Assembly: GCA_013911885.1 (NCBI GenBank)
Contig: JACESI010000001.1
Location: 124,001 to 188,000 of the forward strand
Length of the DNA stretch: 64,000 nt
Source of the DNA: Hyphomicrobiales bacterium
GTDB taxonomy: Bacteria; Pseudomonadota; Alphaproteobacteria; Rhizobiales; JACESI01
Reading direction: 5' to 3'
Positions 18,603 to 27,216 of the stretch are shown piece after piece. The translations under genes were made by a program, and so were the position numbers. How positions within the stretch are numbered: position 1 is the first letter of the stretch; every line of letters begins with the position of its first letter. Under the pieces are notes generated by a model. The model did not search any database. It was not told the DNA's origin and was given only the letters and a program-made list of their open reading frames with translations.

Positions 18603-19157
18603 ATGCGATCAATCACTCTGGGTCTTGGCCTTGTTATTTTATCCGCAAACCTCACCCTTGCAGCTGGAGGCCATGATGGCGGGCACGCTCCCGAAACAGG
18701 CCATAACACGACGACCCCCGCTGCAAACCATCCGCATCATGGCCAGAATGACGCAAAAGCAGCTCTTGGCAATGCAGGTGATCCCGCCCATGTGAGCCGT
18801 GATGTCTCGATCATTATGGAAGAGACCAATGACGGGCGGATGATTTTCGCGCCGTCGGACATCATGGTCAAAGCCGGTGAAACCTTGCGGCTGCGTTTCC
18901 TCAACAAAGGCGAAAACGATCATGAATTCGTCATGGGTGACCCGCAAGGACTCGAACAGCACCGACTGGAGATGCTGGCAGCATCGAATGCCGGCCACCC
19001 GCATCATGAACACGGGGCGGCCAATATGATCAGCCTGATTCCCGGTGAAACCGGCGAGATCATCTGGACGTTTCCAGCGACAGGCACCGTCGCCTTTGCC
19101 TGCCTCATCCCCGGCCATTATGAACTCGGCATGCACGGCAAGATAATCGTCGAATAG
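18603..19157 (+). CDS. periplasmic cupredoxin
   Basis: 184-residue exported protein. The signal peptide is MRSITLGLGLVILSANLTLA, followed by a His/Asn-rich linker (residues 23-48). A plastocyanin-like domain carries a full type 1 copper site: His107 (DHEF), Cys167, His172 and Met177 (ACLIPGHYELGM). It would bind copper in the periplasm as electron carrier or copper buffer. It is divergent from copA-cueR, so it is part of the copper response by context, though I see no CueR promoter facing it. Four 13-bp repeats sit in its leader. Confidence 0.9.
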   Translation: MRSITLGLGLVILSANLTLAAGGHDGGHAPETGHNTTTPAANHPHHGQNDAKAALGNAGDPAHVSRDVSIIMEETNDGRMIFAPSDIMVKAGETLRLRFLNKGENDHEFVMGDPQGLEQHRLEMLAASNAGHPHHEHGAANMISLIPGETGEIIWTFPATGTVAFACLIPGHYELGMHGKIIVE

Positions 19158-19478
19158 GCCGTTCAACAGCACATCCGAGGCCAGCAAGCCGCTCTCGCCC
19201 GCGAAACAAGGGCGAGGGCGAAAAATAAAGCTCGAAATCGGGCAGCGGTTCACATAGATGAAGAATAAGCGGATTAAGGCTCCTGACTTCATAGTCTTTG
19301 AAAGACCGGGCCAGTTCGGTTTTCAATTTGCGTCAGGGAAGGCGAAGGTGGCCAGGGCGAAGGTGGGCAAGACATATCGTAATTTTGTCACGCAATTCCG
19401 CTGACCGCATTTCAGATGACAGCGTGAGAGAAAGACGCGCGACCCGCGCGCCCGATGATTTCCCAACAGGAGAGTTCC
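19158..19478. other. intergenic region between cupredoxin and decarboxylase genes
   Basis: 321 bp without a gene. A 7 bp stem (CTCGCCC 19194-19200 with GGGCGAG 19210-19216) follows the cupredoxin gene but has no T-run. A 15-bp near-perfect tandem duplication lies at 19341-19370 (13 of 15 identical). The rest shows nothing clear; the decarboxylase promoter should be here but I cannot place it. Confidence 0.6.
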
Positions 19479-21770
19479 GTGAAGTTTCGCTTCCCCATCT
19501 TCATTATCGACGAGGATTTTCGCTCTGACAATTCCTCGGGTCTCGGCATCCGGGCAATGGCGAAGGCCATTGAAGACGAGGGTTTCGAGGTGGTGGGCGT
19601 GACGCGTTACGGCGATCTCTCGCAATTTGCACAGCAGCAGTCGAGGGCGAGCGCCTTCGTGCTATCGATTGACGATGAGGAATTCAGCCCTGGCCCCGAC
19701 CTCGATCCGGCAGTTTTGAACCTGCGCAAATTCATCGAAGAAGTGCGCTGGAAAAACACAGATGTTCCGATCTATCTGCATGGCGAGACCAAGACCAGCC
19801 GCCACCTGCCGAATGACATTCTGCGCGAGTTGCACGGCTTTATCCATATGTTCGAAGATACGCCGGAATTCGTCGCGCGCCACATTCTGCGCGAAGCAAA
19901 AAGCTATCTGGAATCGATCCAGCCGCCGTTCTTCAAGGCATTGCTCGACTATGCCGAGGACAGTTCCTATTCATGGCACTGCCCCGGCCACTCGGGCGGC
20001 GTTGCCTTCCTGAAAAGCCCGATCGGTCAGATGTACCACCAGTTCTACGGTGAGAACATGTTGCGCGCCGATGTTTGCAACTCGGTCGAGGAACTTGGCC
20101 AGCTTCTGGATCACAACGGGGCGATTGGCGCATCCGAGCGAAACGCCGCGCGGATTTTCAATGCAGACCATTGCTTTTTCGTCACCAACGGCACGTCGAC
20201 CTCAAACAAGATGGTCTGGCATCACACTGTCGCGCCGGGCGACGTGGTCGTGGTCGACCGCAACTGTCACAAGTCGATCCTGCACAGCATCATCATGACA
20301 GGCGCGATTCCGGTGTTTTTGAAGCCGACGCGCAATCATTACGGCATTATCGGCCCGATCCAGAAAAGCGAGTTCGAGATCGAGGCAATCCGGGCGAAAA
20401 TCCGGGCGAACCCGCTGCTCGCCCATATTGATGCCGACACAGTCAAGCCGCGGATCATGACCCTGACGCAATCGACTTATGATGGCGTGCTCTACAATAC
20501 CGAGACCATCAAGACCATGCTCGATGGCCATGTTGAAAACCTGCATTTCGACGAGGCGTGGCTGCCGCATGCAGGCTTCCATCCGTTTTATGGCAATTTC
20601 CACTCGATGGGCCGCAAGCGCCCGCGACCGCTGCACTCGGTCACCTATGCGACCCAGTCCATTCACAAGCTGCTTGCCGGTATCAGCCAGGCGAGCCATG
20701 TTCTGGTGCAGGATTCTCAGGACACCAAGCTCGACCGCCATCTTTTCAACGAAGCTTATCTGATGCACACGAGCACCAGCCCGCAATACAGCATCATCGC
20801 GAGCTGCGATGTAGCGGCTGCGATGATGGAGCCGCCGGGCGGCACAGCGCTCGTCGAGGAAAGCATCATGGAAGCGCTCGATTTCCGCCGCGCGATGCGC
20901 AAGGTCGATGATGAGTTCGGTGACGATGACTGGTGGTTCCAGGTTTGGGGGCCGGATGCTCTGGCGGATGAAGACATCGGAAATTCCAAGGACTGGGTGC
21001 TGAAAAGAACCGATGCTGACGGCGTTCAACCGTCCGACGGCGAGGATTCATGGCATGGATTCGGCGACATGGCGCCGGGTTTCAACATGCTTGATCCGAT
21101 CAAGGCGACCATCGTGACGCCGGGCCTGAATCTGGATGGACGTTTCGAGGACACCGGCATCCCCGCCTCCATTGTGACCAAATATCTGGCTGGCCACGGG
21201 GTCGTTGTTGAAAAGACCGGCCTCTACAGCTTCTTCATCATGTTCACCATCGGCATCACCAAGGGCCGCTGGAACACACTGCTTGCCGCCCTGCAACAGT
21301 TCAAGGACGATTATGCGAAGAACCAGCCGCTCTGGCGCATTATGCCGGAATTCAGCGCCAAACACCCGCGCTACGAGCAAATGGGCCTGCGCGATCTCTG
21401 CCAGCATGTGCACACGCTTTATGCCAAATATGATGTGGCGATCCTGTCGACCGATATCTATCTGAGCGATCTGACGCCGGCCATGAAACCAAGTGACGCT
21501 TACGCCCAGATCGCTCACAGGCGCACCGAGCGCGTGCTGATCGACGCGCTCGAAGGCCGCATCACGACGAGCCTCGTCACGCCCTATCCGCCAGGCATCC
21601 CGCTTCTGATTCCAGGCGAAGTATTCAACCGGAAAATCGTCGAATATCTGAAATTCAACCGCGCTTTCGCCCGCGAATGCCCGGGTTTCGAGCCGGATAT
21701 CCACGGCCTCGTTCAAGAAGTCGGCGAAGACGGACACATGCAATATTTCGCGGATTGCGTCGCGGTTTGA
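19479..21770 (+). CDS. Orn/Lys/Arg decarboxylase, fold type I PLP enzyme
   Basis: 763-residue decarboxylase of the bacterial biodegradative type. An N-terminal receiver-like wing domain (KFRFPIFIIDEDFRSDN) precedes the PLP domain, with PLP-binding HFDEAW and lysine in SIHKLLAG (Lys397), and a C-terminal domain (TPYPPGIPLLIPGE). It resembles AdiA/LdcC, producing agmatine or cadaverine; the substrate is not certain. GTG 19479 is chosen because AGGAG lies 6 bases upstream; ATG 19455 is alternative. No antiporter gene lies beside it, so a role in acid resistance is not supported by context. Confidence 0.92.
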   Translation: MKFRFPIFIIDEDFRSDNSSGLGIRAMAKAIEDEGFEVVGVTRYGDLSQFAQQQSRASAFVLSIDDEEFSPGPDLDPAVLNLRKFIEEVRWKNTDVPIYLHGETKTSRHLPNDILRELHGFIHMFEDTPEFVARHILREAKSYLESIQPPFFKALLDYAEDSSYSWHCPGHSGGVAFLKSPIGQMYHQFYGENMLRADVCNSVEELGQLLDHNGAIGASERNAARIFNADHCFFVTNGTSTSNKMVWHHTVAPGDVVVVDRNCHKSILHSIIMTGAIPVFLKPTRNHYGIIGPIQKSEFEIEAIRAKIRANPLLAHIDADTVKPRIMTLTQSTYDGVLYNTETIKTMLDGHVENLHFDEAWLPHAGFHPFYGNFHSMGRKRPRPLHSVTYATQSIHKLLAGISQASHVLVQDSQDTKLDRHLFNEAYLMHTSTSPQYSIIASCDVAAAMMEPPGGTALVEESIMEALDFRRAMRKVDDEFGDDDWWFQVWGPDALADEDIGNSKDWVLKRTDADGVQPSDGEDSWHGFGDMAPGFNMLDPIKATIVTPGLNLDGRFEDTGIPASIVTKYLAGHGVVVEKTGLYSFFIMFTIGITKGRWNTLLAALQQFKDDYAKNQPLWRIMPEFSAKHPRYEQMGLRDLCQHVHTLYAKYDVAILSTDIYLSDLTPAMKPSDAYAQIAHRRTERVLIDALEGRITTSLVTPYPPGIPLLIPGEVFNRKIVEYLKFNRAFARECPGFEPDIHGLVQEVGEDGHMQYFADCVAV

Positions 21771-21911
21771 AAGAAAGCCTGAACGCTGCGGAATGATCCT
21801 CGCCATTCATCCGATCCGCCATGTCTGTGTGGGCGGTTATGGACACCGACGATAGGCCACCAGTCCGCGCCAACGCAGGCATGCAGGATAGCGGAACTGC
21901 CGTGAGATCGG

Positions 21912-21958
21912 AAAAATGGTGCACCGGTGAGGATGAAGCTGGGAACGGGTATGTGGTT
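21912..21958 (+). repeat. intergenic repeat, copy 1 (family A)
   Basis: The stretch reads AAAATGGTGCACCGGTGAGG, then GATGAAGCTGGGAACGGGTAT. It matches 23782-23828 at about 38 of 45 positions. It lies between the decarboxylase and lysR stops and marks one edge of the accessory patch. Confidence 0.65.
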
Positions 21959-21988
21959 GTTTTTAAAATCTTTCCATGACCGCGCTTG

Positions 21989-22888
21989 TCAGGCGATCTC
22001 CGCGATGGCCTGCCTCAATGCCTCGACGCAAATCGCGATGCGGGGCAGTTTCAGCCGACCCTTGGGCAAGAGCGCATAGACGTCGATCGGCTGAAAACAA
22101 TAGCTGGGCAGAATGTGGCGCAGCGTTCCGGCCGCGACCGCGCAGGCAATCTCGCCCTTCGGGCGCACCCCAATGCCGAGCCCCCGATATGTGGCGTCGC
22201 CCAGAAAGCGGCTGTCGTCGGCTTCGAAATTACCCCCGACCGGGACCACGATTTCCCGCCCGCGCTTGTCGATCAGGGTCCATTCGGTTTGTGGCGGCTG
22301 CGCTAGAAGCCGCATGCAGCGATGGGCGGCAAGGTCCGCTGGCCTTCGCGGCTCGCCATGGCGCGTGACGTAATCAGGAGAGGCCGCAAGGCCCCAGGAT
22401 ACCTGCCCAAGGCGGCGGCCCACGAAAGAGGATTCCGGCGGCTGGCCAACGACCAGAGCGATATCGAGACCATCCAAAGCCAGATTTGGCGATACGTTCC
22501 GGACACGAACTTGCGCGCTTAACTCTGGATGTTGGTCGAGGATGGAAAGCAACCGGTCAAGGAAAGGCTCGGTCGCGACGCCGCCGGGAACTGAGATTTT
22601 GACTGCGCCGGCAAGGGTACCGCCCCGTGTTTTGGCCTCCTCCTGCGCGTCCTGCATTTCCCGAAGCAATGGCGCGATACGTTCCAGATAACGCTCGCCT
22701 TCATCCGTGAGAGCTACATGCCGCGTCGTCCGCACGAACAGCTTAACGCGCAGCGCATGTTCCAGCCGCTGCACACGAAGGCTGACCGCATTGCTGGAGA
22801 GGCCGAGGCTTGTCGTCGCTTGCGTAAAGCTCAGTGCCTCTGCGACGGCAATAAAAGCCTCGATATCGGACAAGGGTGCAAGCGCCAT
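21989..22888 (-). CDS. LysR-family transcriptional regulator
   Basis: 299-residue LTTR. The winged HTH covers residues 1-65 (FIAVAEALSFTQATTSLGLSSNAVSLRVQRLEHALRVKLF). A periplasmic-binding-type effector domain follows (GAVKISVPGGVATEPFLDRLL ...). It resembles the CrgA/DmlR-type LTTRs. It is divergent from the DUF2892-SRPBCC pair over 107 bp of AT-rich DNA, which makes those genes the likely targets. The inducer is unknown. Confidence 0.92.
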   Translation of the reverse strand: MALAPLSDIEAFIAVAEALSFTQATTSLGLSSNAVSLRVQRLEHALRVKLFVRTTRHVALTDEGERYLERIAPLLREMQDAQEEAKTRGGTLAGAVKISVPGGVATEPFLDRLLSILDQHPELSAQVRVRNVSPNLALDGLDIALVVGQPPESSFVGRRLGQVSWGLAASPDYVTRHGEPRRPADLAAHRCMRLLAQPPQTEWTLIDKRGREIVVPVGGNFEADDSRFLGDATYRGLGIGVRPKGEIACAVAAGTLRHILPSYCFQPIDVYALLPKGRLKLPRIAICVEALRQAIAEIA

Positions 22889-22995
22889 TCACAATTATCA
22901 CGCATGAAAAGATTATTTGTCAAGTTTTAACCCGTTTATCATGGGCAGTGTCTGCGTCTAGAGTTCATGAAATCAACGAACCAAGAGGCCAAGAC

Positions 22996-23229
22996 ATGCA
23001 AATAACAAAACTTCTCACCTACACGTTCGACAAGAATGTCGGCTCGACAGACCGCGTGCTGCGTATCCTGTCGGGCCTCGCGCTTGTTGCCGCCGGAGTG
23101 CTGATGAGCGTGCCCAATCCCTGGAATATCGTGCTGATGGCGGCAGGCGGCGCATGGGCATTCACCGGCGTCGTGTCGCGCTGCAGCATTTACTACCTGT
23201 TCGGCCACTCTTCCCGGAGGTCTTCATGA
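22996..23229 (+). CDS. DUF2892 (YgaP-type transmembrane) protein
   Basis: 77-residue membrane protein. A short N-terminal amphipathic piece ends in FDKNVGSTDRVLRILSGL, the DUF2892 signature. Two close transmembrane helices follow (LALVAAGVLMSV and NIVLMAAGGAWAFTGVV), with a cysteine in SRCSIYYLFG. Similar domains are fused to rhodanese in YgaP. Its stop overlaps the start of the next gene (ATGA), so the two are coupled. Confidence 0.88.
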   Translation: MQITKLLTYTFDKNVGSTDRVLRILSGLALVAAGVLMSVPNPWNIVLMAAGGAWAFTGVVSRCSIYYLFGHSSRRSS

Positions 23230-23645
23230 AAACAGTCGCCGTCACCAAGCAAATTCCCGTCGCCGCCGACACCGCCTGGACGATCATCCGCACGGGCGAC
23301 AAGATGGATCGCTGGTCACCTCCGGTCACAGCCTGCAGCCTCGAAGGCAGCGGTCCCGGCGCGCGGCGCGTGTGTATTATCAGCGACAAGCAGCTCGATG
23401 AAGTCATCGAGACGGTCGATGACAGTGCGCGCGTCTTTCAGTACCGGATCGTGCGGCAGGATCTGATGCCGGTAGCGAATGTGCTGGGCACGATCCATAT
23501 CGCGCCAGTTTCCGAGCAGTCCTGTCAGGTGCTTTGGCTGACGAATTTCGACATGCTGGACGAAGCTGCTTGGCCGCAAGTCAAAGAAGGTATGGAGGGA
23601 CTCTATTCGGTCAGCATCGACGGATTGGCGACCGCTGCGGCCTGA
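23226..23645 (+). CDS. SRPBCC (START-like) family protein
   Basis: 139-residue protein with the helix-grip SRPBCC fold: N-terminal MKTVAVTKQIPVAADTAWTIIRTGDKMDRWSP, the central sheet, and a C-terminal helix WPQVKEGMEGLYSVSIDGLATAAA. Members bind hydrophobic ligands or act as cyclases, dehydratases or stability factors. The ligand is unknown. It is translationally coupled to the DUF2892 gene and followed by a strong terminator. Confidence 0.83.
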   Translation: MKTVAVTKQIPVAADTAWTIIRTGDKMDRWSPPVTACSLEGSGPGARRVCIISDKQLDEVIETVDDSARVFQYRIVRQDLMPVANVLGTIHIAPVSEQSCQVLWLTNFDMLDEAAWPQVKEGMEGLYSVSIDGLATAAA

Positions 23646-23671
23646 GCGCCTCGACGATTGATGAGAAGCTC

Positions 23672-23703
23672 AAACGGCGATCGCGGCGCGGTCGCCGTTT
23701 TTT
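23672..23703 (+). terminator. intrinsic terminator after the DUF2892-SRPBCC operon
   Basis: A 9 bp perfect stem, AAACGGCGA (23672-23680) with TCGCCGTTT (23692-23700), has an 11 nt GC-rich loop and runs straight into six T residues (23698-23703). It begins 27 bp after the SRPBCC stop. Confidence 0.88.
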
Positions 23704-23751
23704 CTGCTGCTTACGGTTTCGTGTCCTTGGCGAGGCGTGACCAATTCTTGG

Positions 23752-23795
23752 CCAGGACCGTCCGCGCTCAGTGTTATAAACTGAAATGGCGCGCC
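23752..23795 (+). repeat. left copy of tRNA-flanking repeat
   Basis: This matches 25188-25231 at 34 of 44 positions with a single one-base gap. Shared blocks are CCAGGACCG and CTGAAA(C)TGGCGCGC, at identical spacing (29 bp from block to block). In the right copy, TGGCGCGC is the 3' end of the tRNA-Arg gene. Confidence 0.6.
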
Positions 23796-23828
23796 GGTGA
23801 GGATGAAACTGGGAACCGGTATCAAATT
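23782..23828 (+). repeat. intergenic repeat, copy 2 (family A)
   Basis: GCGCCGGTGAGGATGAAACT continues GGGAACCGGTATC and matches 21912-21958 closely. CCGGT and ACCGG within it can pair as a short stem. Confidence 0.65.
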
Positions 23829-23978
23829 GATTTTCCTGCGCTTCTTTGATTCCTAAGCGATCGCAGTATCGGGTCATGATCTGAAATGGCCGACGTGCCC
23901 TCATCGGCAAATTCTTAGCAAAGCCGCAAAAGCGTGACCCTATTAACACGTGACTTTTTAGGCACGTATAAAGATCCT

Positions 23979-24734
23979 ATGGACGCCGTTTTCAAGGCCC
24001 TGGCTGACCCATCCCGCCGCGCGCTCCTCGACGCCCTAAAGGCGAGGGACGGACGGACTTTGGGTGAACTCGAGACAGTCTTGCCGAACCTCACGCGCTT
24101 TGGGGTGATGAAGCATCTCAAGGTCTTGGAAGACGCCGGTCTGATCGCTTGCCGCAAGGTCGGGCGCGAGAAGTTCCACTACCTCAATCCAGCGCCGATT
24201 CAGACGCTGTCGGATCGGTGGATTTCCCGCTTCGCCAAGCCGTTCGCGATCGCGATGAACGATCTGAAAAGCAGGCTGGAGGCTGAAGCCATGAAACCAC
24301 CAAAGCACGTCTACGAAATTCTGATCAAAGCCAGCGTCGAAGCGGTTTGGAACGCCCTCATCGATCCGGAAATGACCCGGGCCTACTACTTCGGCAGTAT
24401 GGTTGAGAGCGGTTGGCGGGTCGGCGACAGGCTGACCTATCGCACATCGGATGGAAGCGTGATGTTGGATGGCGACATCCTTGAGTGCGCGCCGCCGCAT
24501 CGCCTGGTGACGACCTTCCGGGCGCACTGGGAGCCCGAATTCGCCGCCGATCGGCCGAGCAAATGCACCTTCGAAATCACTGAGGCCATGCCGGGCGTCG
24601 CGAAGCTGACGCTAGTGCACGAGGATTTCGATGGTGAGACGGCGACGTACCGCGCTGTCGGACAGGGCTGGATGGTCATTCTGTCGGGCCTGAAAACGCT
24701 GCTCGAAACCGGCAGTCCCATGAGCGCGGCCTAA
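23979..24734 (+). CDS. ArsR-type HTH fused to AHSA1/SRPBCC domain
   Basis: 251-residue two-domain protein. Residues 1-90 form an ArsR winged helix (MDAVFKALADPSRRALLDAL ... RFGVMKHLKVLEDAGLIACRKVGREKFHYLNP). Residues about 103-248 are an AHSA1-type SRPBCC domain (VYEILIKASVEAVWNALIDPEMTRAYYFG ...). It is probably a ligand-sensing repressor in which the SRPBCC part binds a small hydrophobic molecule; that is inference from the fusion. No metal-binding cysteines are seen. MAPEG follows 21 bp downstream in the same operon. Confidence 0.88.
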   Translation: MDAVFKALADPSRRALLDALKARDGRTLGELETVLPNLTRFGVMKHLKVLEDAGLIACRKVGREKFHYLNPAPIQTLSDRWISRFAKPFAIAMNDLKSRLEAEAMKPPKHVYEILIKASVEAVWNALIDPEMTRAYYFGSMVESGWRVGDRLTYRTSDGSVMLDGDILECAPPHRLVTTFRAHWEPEFAADRPSKCTFEITEAMPGVAKLTLVHEDFDGETATYRAVGQGWMVILSGLKTLLETGSPMSAA

Positions 24735-24755
24735 GTTCCGAGAAGCGAGGATTTC

Positions 24756-25187
24756 ATGATGACCACGGATCTTTTTTGGCTGATGCTGACCGCTATATTG
24801 GCCGCGTCCCTTTGGATTCCCTTTGTCGTGGGGGTCAACACGACGCCTTATGCCGGCGGCGACGACCATGACTTTTTTGTCCACCCCCCAGATCATCAAA
24901 AGATGGCGCCTTGGGTGCACCGCGCCTTCCGCGCGCATCAAAACCTGCTTGAACAATTCACGCCCTATGCGGTGGTGGTGATGATAGGACACCTCGTCGG
25001 CGTACAAACCGAGATCACAGCCTGGTGTGCGATTGGCTTCTTCTGGCTGCGGGTCGCGCATGCCATCGGCATGATCACGGCTTGGGCGCGAAATCCCGCG
25101 CGACCGATTATCTTTACGGCAGGCTGGGTCGTGATCCTGGTCCATGCATGGCAGGTTTTCGCGCATGCGGGGGTGGCCAGTGCGTGA
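24756..25187 (+). CDS. MAPEG family membrane protein
   Basis: 143-residue protein with four predicted transmembrane segments and the family core RAFRAHQNLLEQFTPYAV followed by FFWLRVAHAIGMI. MAPEG proteins include microsomal glutathione transferases and eicosanoid enzymes; bacterial members are mostly unassigned. It is downstream of the ArsR-AHSA1 regulator, which suggests induction by a hydrophobic compound. The gene end coincides with the start of the repeat that abuts tRNA-Arg. Confidence 0.85.
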   Translation: MMTTDLFWLMLTAILAASLWIPFVVGVNTTPYAGGDDHDFFVHPPDHQKMAPWVHRAFRAHQNLLEQFTPYAVVVMIGHLVGVQTEITAWCAIGFFWLRVAHAIGMITAWARNPARPIIFTAGWVVILVHAWQVFAHAGVASA

Positions 25188-25231
25188 CCAGGACCGACGC
25201 CGCGCGTGGTGATAACCTGAAACTGGCGCGC
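25188..25231 (+). repeat. right copy of tRNA-flanking repeat
   Basis: This is the partner of 23752-23795. It begins at the MAPEG stop codon and ends within the acceptor stem of tRNA-Arg. The two copies bracket the ArsR-AHSA1 and MAPEG genes. Confidence 0.6.
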
Positions 25232-25300
25232 TCGAAGAGATTCGAACTCCTGACCCCCAGATTCGTAGTCTGGTGCTCTATCCAGCTGAGCTACGAGCGC
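25224..25300 (-). tRNA. tRNA-Arg(ACG)
   Basis: 77 nt on the minus strand, with CCA encoded (25226-25224). The acceptor arms are GCGCTCG and CGAGCGC with discriminator G. The D-arm region is TAGCTCAGCTGGATAGAGC, the anticodon stem CCAGA/TCTGG encloses loop CTACGAA (anticodon ACG), and the T-loop is GTTCGAATC. ACG is normally edited to ICG by TadA to read CGU, CGC and CGA. It is convergent with MAPEG. Confidence 0.97.
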
Positions 25301-25582
25301 TTTGCCGCGTCCTGAGCCCGGTCGGGCCGGAAGGAGCGGTATTGAACTGGTGCGGTCGCTCGCGCGGGCACCGGTTCGTCAGGTTGCAGGGAGTAATCTG
25401 TTAGCGATGCAATTGCAACCTGATTTTTCGCAAAAACAGCAAAGCCCCAAACAGGCCCGGGAAGCCTCGCGCAAACGTTTGCCATAGGCTGCGCGGCCTT
25501 GATGAGGCGCATGCGTTCCGCTTTCCGTCTGAGACCGGTCTCGTGCTTGTGCGCCCCACGACGTTCTGTCCGGCAGCAGCTG

Positions 25583-27115
25583 TCATGCACTCCGGGTTGG
25601 TTTATGGGGCAGGGTGATCTCGAAGGTCGCGCCCGGTGCTTGATCTTCGCACAACCGGATCGTGCCGCCGTGGGCGGTGATGATTTCGTTGGCAATCGCA
25701 AGGCCAAGCCCAGTGCCACCCTTCGAGATCGACCCGCGGAACGGTTCAAAGAGATGGCGGCGCGCGCGCTCGGGCACGCCGGGGCCGGAATCGCTGATGA
25801 CGATGCGCACGATATGGGCGTCTGCGCCCGCATCAATCGAAAGCCGGCGCACCAGCGCGTCACCCTCCATCGTGTCCATGGCCTTGATCGCGTTGCGCGC
25901 GAGATTCATCAGAACGCGGAAAATCTGTTCGGGATCAGCGTCAATTTCGAGCCCCGTCGCGACGCCGTTGCGCCATTCGATCCTCGGGTGATCTTCGAGA
26001 TCGAGGAGAAGGGCGAGTTCCTTCACCATCGCATCGAGGCGCATCAGCTTGCGTTTAGGCGGTTCTTCCTTGGCGCTGCCATAGACGAGTGTGGATTCGC
26101 AATAGGAAATCGCCCGGTCGATCCCGGCGATCAGTTTCGGGGCGAATTTCTGGACATCCGGGTCAGGCAGCGCGGTCAGCCGGTCCGAGAACAGCTGGAC
26201 CGACGCCAGAATGTTGCGCAGGTCGTGGTTGATCTTGGAAACCGCAAGGCCGAGATTAGCAAGATGCCGCTGGCTTGCCAGCGTGCCCTGAAGGTCCTTC
26301 TGCATCGCTGCCAGACGTTCCTCCGCAATGCCGATCTCGTCGGCGCGCCCGGAAGGCTGTATAATCGCCCTGTTCTCTTCCGGACTGCGCGAGAAGGATA
26401 CCATGTTGTCGGCCATTTGCTTGATCGGACGGACGAAAAGCATCGTCAGCGTGAGATACACCATGGCCGCTGTTGAAACAGAGATGATCAGCGACAGGAT
26501 CATGACATTGCGTGTATAGGTCAGCATCGCCGCGCGCAGGGGCGCCTCGAGCGCGAGAACCTCGATCATCTGATTGCTACCCGGTGGCGACCCTGTGATG
26601 ACAATGGTGCGCGGTTCATTGGCGAGCAACGTTCCAAACGCATCGCGGATTGATTGCAGCGGCCCGGTTTTGCTGACATCGAAGTTTGCAGCCATCGGGC
26701 CCGGATTGCCATCGAGCATCGCGACCAGCTGACGGCGCCCACTGTGACGGTTGGCAAGGGTGACGACATCGAAACTGCGGATTGCCGCCTCGATTCGCTG
26801 TTGCATGGCAAGGCTTTCTTCTGCGGATCTTTGAATGCCGGTGCCCTGTTCTTCGGTCATCAGAAGGACGGTGAGCGCTCGGGTCAGTCGGTCGGTCAGC
26901 CAGTCGTTGCGAAATTTTGCGACCGATGGCACGAAAACAAATATCTCGCTGAGCATCACGAAAATGATGGTCAGAAGCAGAAGCTTCGCCGAAAGATTGA
27001 GCGAGAAAGGTCTGCGCGCCTGATTGTCCCTGATGCGGTCGGCCGCCCCATCCTTATCCGATGGCCTAATCGTGGGCTTTAGACTCATGGATTGATAATC
27101 GGGCTTCTCATTCAC
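25583..27115 (-). CDS. orphan membrane sensor histidine kinase
   Basis: 510-residue kinase. The first transmembrane helix is at about 43-64, a periplasmic sensor part lies at 65-202, and the second helix is at 203-228. HAMP follows to about 280. The phosphoacceptor His297 is in SKINHDLRNIL. The HATPase has an N-box (RNAIKAMD), DSGPGVP and GGTGLGLAI. No response regulator lies beside it, so its partner is elsewhere. The periplasmic domain has no recognisable ligand motif. tRNA-Arg is downstream on the same strand. Confidence 0.93.
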   Translation of the reverse strand: MNEKPDYQSMSLKPTIRPSDKDGAADRIRDNQARRPFSLNLSAKLLLLTIIFVMLSEIFVFVPSVAKFRNDWLTDRLTRALTVLLMTEEQGTGIQRSAEESLAMQQRIEAAIRSFDVVTLANRHSGRRQLVAMLDGNPGPMAANFDVSKTGPLQSIRDAFGTLLANEPRTIVITGSPPGSNQMIEVLALEAPLRAAMLTYTRNVMILSLIISVSTAAMVYLTLTMLFVRPIKQMADNMVSFSRSPEENRAIIQPSGRADEIGIAEERLAAMQKDLQGTLASQRHLANLGLAVSKINHDLRNILASVQLFSDRLTALPDPDVQKFAPKLIAGIDRAISYCESTLVYGSAKEEPPKRKLMRLDAMVKELALLLDLEDHPRIEWRNGVATGLEIDADPEQIFRVLMNLARNAIKAMDTMEGDALVRRLSIDAGADAHIVRIVISDSGPGVPERARRHLFEPFRGSISKGGTGLGLAIANEIITAHGGTIRLCEDQAPGATFEITLPHKPTRSA

Positions 27116-27216
27116 GGAAATTCAGTTCCTCAAACCGTTATAGTAGCGAAATAAGTGTTTCCTTGTTGGAAAACAACCAGCACTCCGATCATGAAATCAG
27201 CTCTGCCATGCAAGAT

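Larger units (their letters stand above)
23646..23978. other. intergenic region with terminator and repeats
   Basis: 333 bp without a gene. From left to right it holds an intrinsic terminator, a segment at 23752-23795 resembling the DNA beside the tRNA-Arg 3' end, and family A repeat copy 2 at 23782-23828. The promoter of the ArsR-AHSA1 gene must be in the last 100 bp but is not recognisable. Confidence 0.65.

Noticed and set aside
19194..19216. Stem-loop CTCGCCC/GGGCGAG after the cupredoxin gene as a terminator
   Set aside because: It is followed by GGCGAAAAATAAAG, not by a T-run, so intrinsic termination on the plus strand is not supported.
21771..25300. Complete integrative element using tRNA-Arg
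   Set aside because: No integrase, excisionase or exact tRNA-end duplication is present. Only imperfect repeats remain, reported as a finding instead.
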